Of a stretch of DNA of 49,005 nt, positions 46,645 to 49,005 are shown in pieces (the first letter of the stretch is position 1; each line of letters opens with the position of its first letter). The notes under the pieces are model-generated. The model was given only the letters and a program-made list of their open reading frames with translations. It was not told the DNA's origin and ran no database searches. Location of the stretch: assembly GCF_001418655.1 (NCBI RefSeq), contig NZ_LIQZ01000406.1, forward strand, positions 1 through 49,005, given 5' to 3'. The position numbers were made by a program, and so were the translations under genes. The stretch is from Streptomyces phaeochromogenes. GTDB lineage: Bacteria > Actinomycetota > Actinomycetes > Streptomycetales > Streptomycetaceae.

Positions 46645-46889
46645 CCCTGGCCTTCCTCACCCTCGAGGGCACCAGTGACCGGAAACGTACGCTGGCCGCC
46701 CTCGCCACCGACATACCAGACCTGCCCGAACTCGCGGGAACTCTTCAGTACTTGATCGACGGCCGCGATGAGCCCCGGATCATCCATGGCACGCAATGTC
46801 CGCAGGTCGACGTCGGTGAGGTCGGGCAGGGCCACCGTCCGTCCGGTGTCCCGGCCAGGGTCGGCCGCCCGATTCCTCTGCTCCCCCAC
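46641..46889 (-). CDS. Putative RiPP precursor with FxsA-type leader but no FxSxx tail
   Basis: An 82-residue protein whose middle segment LPDLTDVDLRTLRAMDDPGL followed by IAAVDQVL matches the leader of FxSxx-COOH precursor peptides as I remember it. Instead of the C-terminal Phe-x-Ser-x-x, it ends in SREFGQVWYVGGEGGQRTF and then PVTGALEGEEGQG. The aromatic cluster FGQVWYV and the Gly-rich stretch could be the modified core. The tail has no Asp, Asn or His. The GTG at 46889 has GGAGG 8 bp upstream. It overlaps the hydroxylase gene by 4 bp. If not a precursor it could be an accessory that binds the leader-recognition partner. Confidence 0.65.
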   Translation of the reverse strand: MGEQRNRAADPGRDTGRTVALPDLTDVDLRTLRAMDDPGLIAAVDQVLKSSREFGQVWYVGGEGGQRTFPVTGALEGEEGQG

Positions 46890-46979
46890 CCTCGGCTCCT
46901 CCCTGCCGACGCCCGCCCCGCACGGCCGCAACGGCTGCCCAGTTCTTCCCGACGCGTGGGAATCAGAAACCCTTACCGA
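46890..46979. other. Gap between SAV_2336-type gene and the peptide gene
   Basis: 90 bp with the ribosome site of the peptide gene at its left side. No terminator or clear promoter is seen, so the peptide gene may be co-transcribed with the upstream gene. Confidence 0.35.
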
Positions 46980-49005
46980 TCAACTCCGGTCATGGGCCGC
47001 ACGGTTGAGCCGCTCCTCGGACCAGGGGTACCAGGGCGGCGAGGCGCGGCTCCACTCGTCGTCCGGCAGTGGCCGCCGCCCGGTCGGCGGAGCCGTTCGC
47101 GCGGCGAGTTCCTCCGCCGCTCCGCGGGTCGACTCGACGTCGTCCCAGTCGACTTCGGTGAGTACTCCGACGAGCCGCTGCCACTGGTCGCGGGCCGCCC
47201 GGTAGGCCTCGCCGGCCGCGGCGGGGCGTCCCATGAGGGCGAGGACCGCGGCGCGGCCGTGCAGCGCGCGGGCGGCCGTCACCGAGCCGGGGTCCTCGCC
47301 GTGGGCCCGCCGGGCCTCGCGTTCCGCGGCCTCGTACGCCTGGAGCGCGTCGGCCAGGACGGGCGCCCCGGCGCGGTGCCACAGTTCCAGGCGCACCCGC
47401 CCCAACTGGAGCCAGGACTCGGCCTGTACGTCGTCGGAGGTCGCAGCCCGAACTGCCTGCCCCAGCAGATGCCGGCTCTCGTACAGGTCCGGCAGGAAGC
47501 CCAGATGCCGGAACCGCTGTGCCAGCGCGCTCCCGATGAGGCCCTGGAGTCTGCCGCGCTGGTCGGACCGGGCGGGCAGGGCCTTGAGTGCCTCGCGCAG
47601 GACGTTCTCGGTCCGGTCGACGATGCCGGCGCCGTCCGGCCGGGAGGCGCGCCGGAGCAGTGACTCGCCCCAGGCGGTGAGGAGTTCGCAGCGCCGGACA
47701 CTGTCCGGCGGGGCGAGCATGGCTGCCGTCTCGTACGCCTCGTCGGCCGCCGGGTGGTCGCCCGCGGCGTCGTGGAAGGCGGCCCGGGCGGCCAGGCAGG
47801 ACAGGCGCAGGGCCGGGTCGTCGGCCGCGGCGCGTTCGGCGCGTACGAGGGCGTCGTGCGCCTCTGATCCGTCGGCCCCGGAGGCGTGCAGGGCCCGGGC
47901 GAGATCCAGCAGGGCCGGGCCGCGTACGGCGTCGGGGGCGCCCTCGCTGTCCAACAGGGCGCATCCTTCGCGGAGTTCGGGGACCGCCTCGCCGGGCCGG
48001 TCCAGGTCGAGCAGCAGTCGGCCGCGACGCAGCAGCCGCTGCCTGCGCAGGGGTTCGGGCCAGGTGCCGTCCGGGTCCGACGGGCTGCCGAGGACGTCCA
48101 GTGCGGCGGTGAGGTGTGCGGTGTCCGCGGTGAGGCGCCACAACTCGTGCCGGGACGCGGCGAGTTCCAGTGCGGCCTCGCTGCGGTGGGTGCTGCCGGC
48201 CGGTGCCGTGCGGTGGGCGCGGGCGAACTCGGCGACTGCGGCGTTCAGGAGCTGCGCGCGACGGTCGCCGGTGCGCGCGGCCGCGGTGCCGGCCTCCGCC
48301 CGCAGGACGCGGCCGAGGAGCACATGGGCGCGTACGGCGTCGGGGAGGGCGGCGCCGCCCTGGCGTACGGCTGCTTCGGCCTGTTCCTTCGCGCGGCGCA
48401 GGACGGTCGGGTCGGCCAGGGCCTGCCACTGGCCGAGGAGCCGCTCGGCCTCGGCGAGGGGTACGGGCGTCTCCAGGTCGGGGAGGTAGAAGCGCAGGAC
48501 GCGGGCGGGGATGCGGGCGAACAGTTCGGCCTCGACATCGCCGCGGTCGTCCGGCCGGCCCTCGCCGTCGGTGACGCCGGTCGCGGTGACGGTGGTGCCG
48601 TGGTCGGCGAGGCGGGCGGCGGCGAACGCGGCGAAGTTGCGGGTGCCCTTGCCGAAGTGGCGTTCCACGTAGGCGGAGCAGTGTTTGAGGACCAGTCCTG
48701 CGGTGTCCTGGTCGAGCGAGCCGAGCAGCAGGTCCTGGACGCGGCCGGGGTAGACGAAGCAGGGCTGCCGTTCGGTGCCGGGCAGTTGCCTGAGCAGGCC
48801 GCCCAGGAGGACTTCGGCCAGTTCCATGGGTCCGGTGTCCGGGAGCATGGCCCGCTGGACGAGTTGCATGACGGGCAGGGTGAGCGGGGCCGCGGCGAGG
48901 TACACGGCCAGGCGGACCGCGCCGGGCGAGGCGCCGGCCCGGAAGGCGCGCAGGAGTTCGTCGTCGCCGCGTGGGGCGGGGGACTGCGCGGGCACGTTCT
49001 CCGCC
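46980..49005 (-). CDS. SAV_2336-type protein (partial, 5' end outside window)
   Basis: The visible 675 codons run off the right edge with no stop, so the start lies beyond 49005 and the protein is longer. The first part, LLRAFRAGASPGAVRLAVYLAAAPLTLPVMQLVQRAMLPDTGPMELAEVLLGGLL followed by VYPGRVQDLLLGSLDQDTAGLVLKHCSAYVERHFGKGTRNFAAFA, resembles the SAV_2336-domain family of large actinobacterial proteins. The following 450 residues are Ala/Arg-rich TPR-like helices. The family has no proven function and is found near AAA ATPases and FxSxx-COOH-type genes. It is upstream of the peptide, hydroxylase and FxsT-like genes on the same strand and probably belongs to their system. Confidence 0.75.
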   Translation of the reverse strand, partial: AENVPAQSPAPRGDDELLRAFRAGASPGAVRLAVYLAAAPLTLPVMQLVQRAMLPDTGPMELAEVLLGGLLRQLPGTERQPCFVYPGRVQDLLLGSLDQDTAGLVLKHCSAYVERHFGKGTRNFAAFAAARLADHGTTVTATGVTDGEGRPDDRGDVEAELFARIPARVLRFYLPDLETPVPLAEAERLLGQWQALADPTVLRRAKEQAEAAVRQGGAALPDAVRAHVLLGRVLRAEAGTAAARTGDRRAQLLNAAVAEFARAHRTAPAGSTHRSEAALELAASRHELWRLTADTAHLTAALDVLGSPSDPDGTWPEPLRRQRLLRRGRLLLDLDRPGEAVPELREGCALLDSEGAPDAVRGPALLDLARALHASGADGSEAHDALVRAERAAADDPALRLSCLAARAAFHDAAGDHPAADEAYETAAMLAPPDSVRRCELLTAWGESLLRRASRPDGAGIVDRTENVLREALKALPARSDQRGRLQGLIGSALAQRFRHLGFLPDLYESRHLLGQAVRAATSDDVQAESWLQLGRVRLELWHRAGAPVLADALQAYEAAEREARRAHGEDPGSVTAARALHGRAAVLALMGRPAAAGEAYRAARDQWQRLVGVLTEVDWDDVESTRGAAEELAARTAPPTGRRPLPDDEWSRASPPWYPWSEERLNRAAHDRS

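Overview
The window is high-GC actinobacterial chromosome, almost certainly Streptomyces. The support is the base composition and codon use, a complete conservon (cvnA-D), a fused E1-E2 2-oxoglutarate dehydrogenase beside a two-component system and lon, an HspR-type operator in front of lon, and rare TTA codons confined to foreign DNA.

Left flank (1-4407): a TetR regulator with a small hypothetical gene, a secreted NlpC/P60 peptidoglycan hydrolase, and a divergent TetR / SnoaL-like + short-chain dehydrogenase unit with two matching 24-bp operators.

Integrated element (4408-21601, about 17.2 kb): a complete actinobacterial integrative and conjugative element (AICE). It is bounded by a 31-bp perfect direct repeat inside an imperfect 59-bp repeat. 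The repeat is not a tRNA end; it is the last codons and stop codon of a flavin monooxygenase gene. Left to right the element has integrase and excisionase, an iteron array, a leftward replication operon (DNA methyltransferase, primase-polymerase, helicase), two small cargo genes, a spread protein, a candidate transfer locus, the TraB translocase, and a chain of overlapping small genes headed by DUF6284 and an orphan PycTM-like membrane protein. The long leader of this chain carries a copy of the rrn-type antitermination box. A GntR (KorSA-like) repressor, read the other way, has three copies of a palindromic operator at the shared promoter region and is followed by a YdcF-type gene. The right arm holds a low-GC three-gene cassette: a QCY-type nuclease-like protein, a small middle protein and a Rad50-like ATPase with a zinc hook. 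It matches the layout of ABC-three-component (ABC-3C) conflict systems and contains TTA codons.

Right flank (21571-42243): the target monooxygenase ends the operon cvnA-B-C-D-monooxygenase. Then come a PP2C-like protein, a 31-bp tandem repeat with a dispersed Streptomyces repeat, a MarR regulator, a secreted GH25 lysozyme, lon with a HAIR operator, a lipoprotein and a rhomboid-like gene overlapping tail to tail, a spermidine-synthase-like protein, an OmpR/HK two-component pair, and kgd with a very strong terminator.

Right end (42254-49005): a leftward group resembling an FxSxx-COOH RiPP locus. It comprises a SAV_2336-type protein cut by the window edge, a small protein with the FxsA-type leader but no FxSxx tail, an HExxH-type putative peptide hydroxylase overlapping it by 4 bp, and a TIR-NB-ARC-TPR protein (FxsT-like). 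No radical SAM enzyme is visible. This variant RiPP-like locus and the ABC-3C-like cassette with its carrier element are the most interesting parts of the window.
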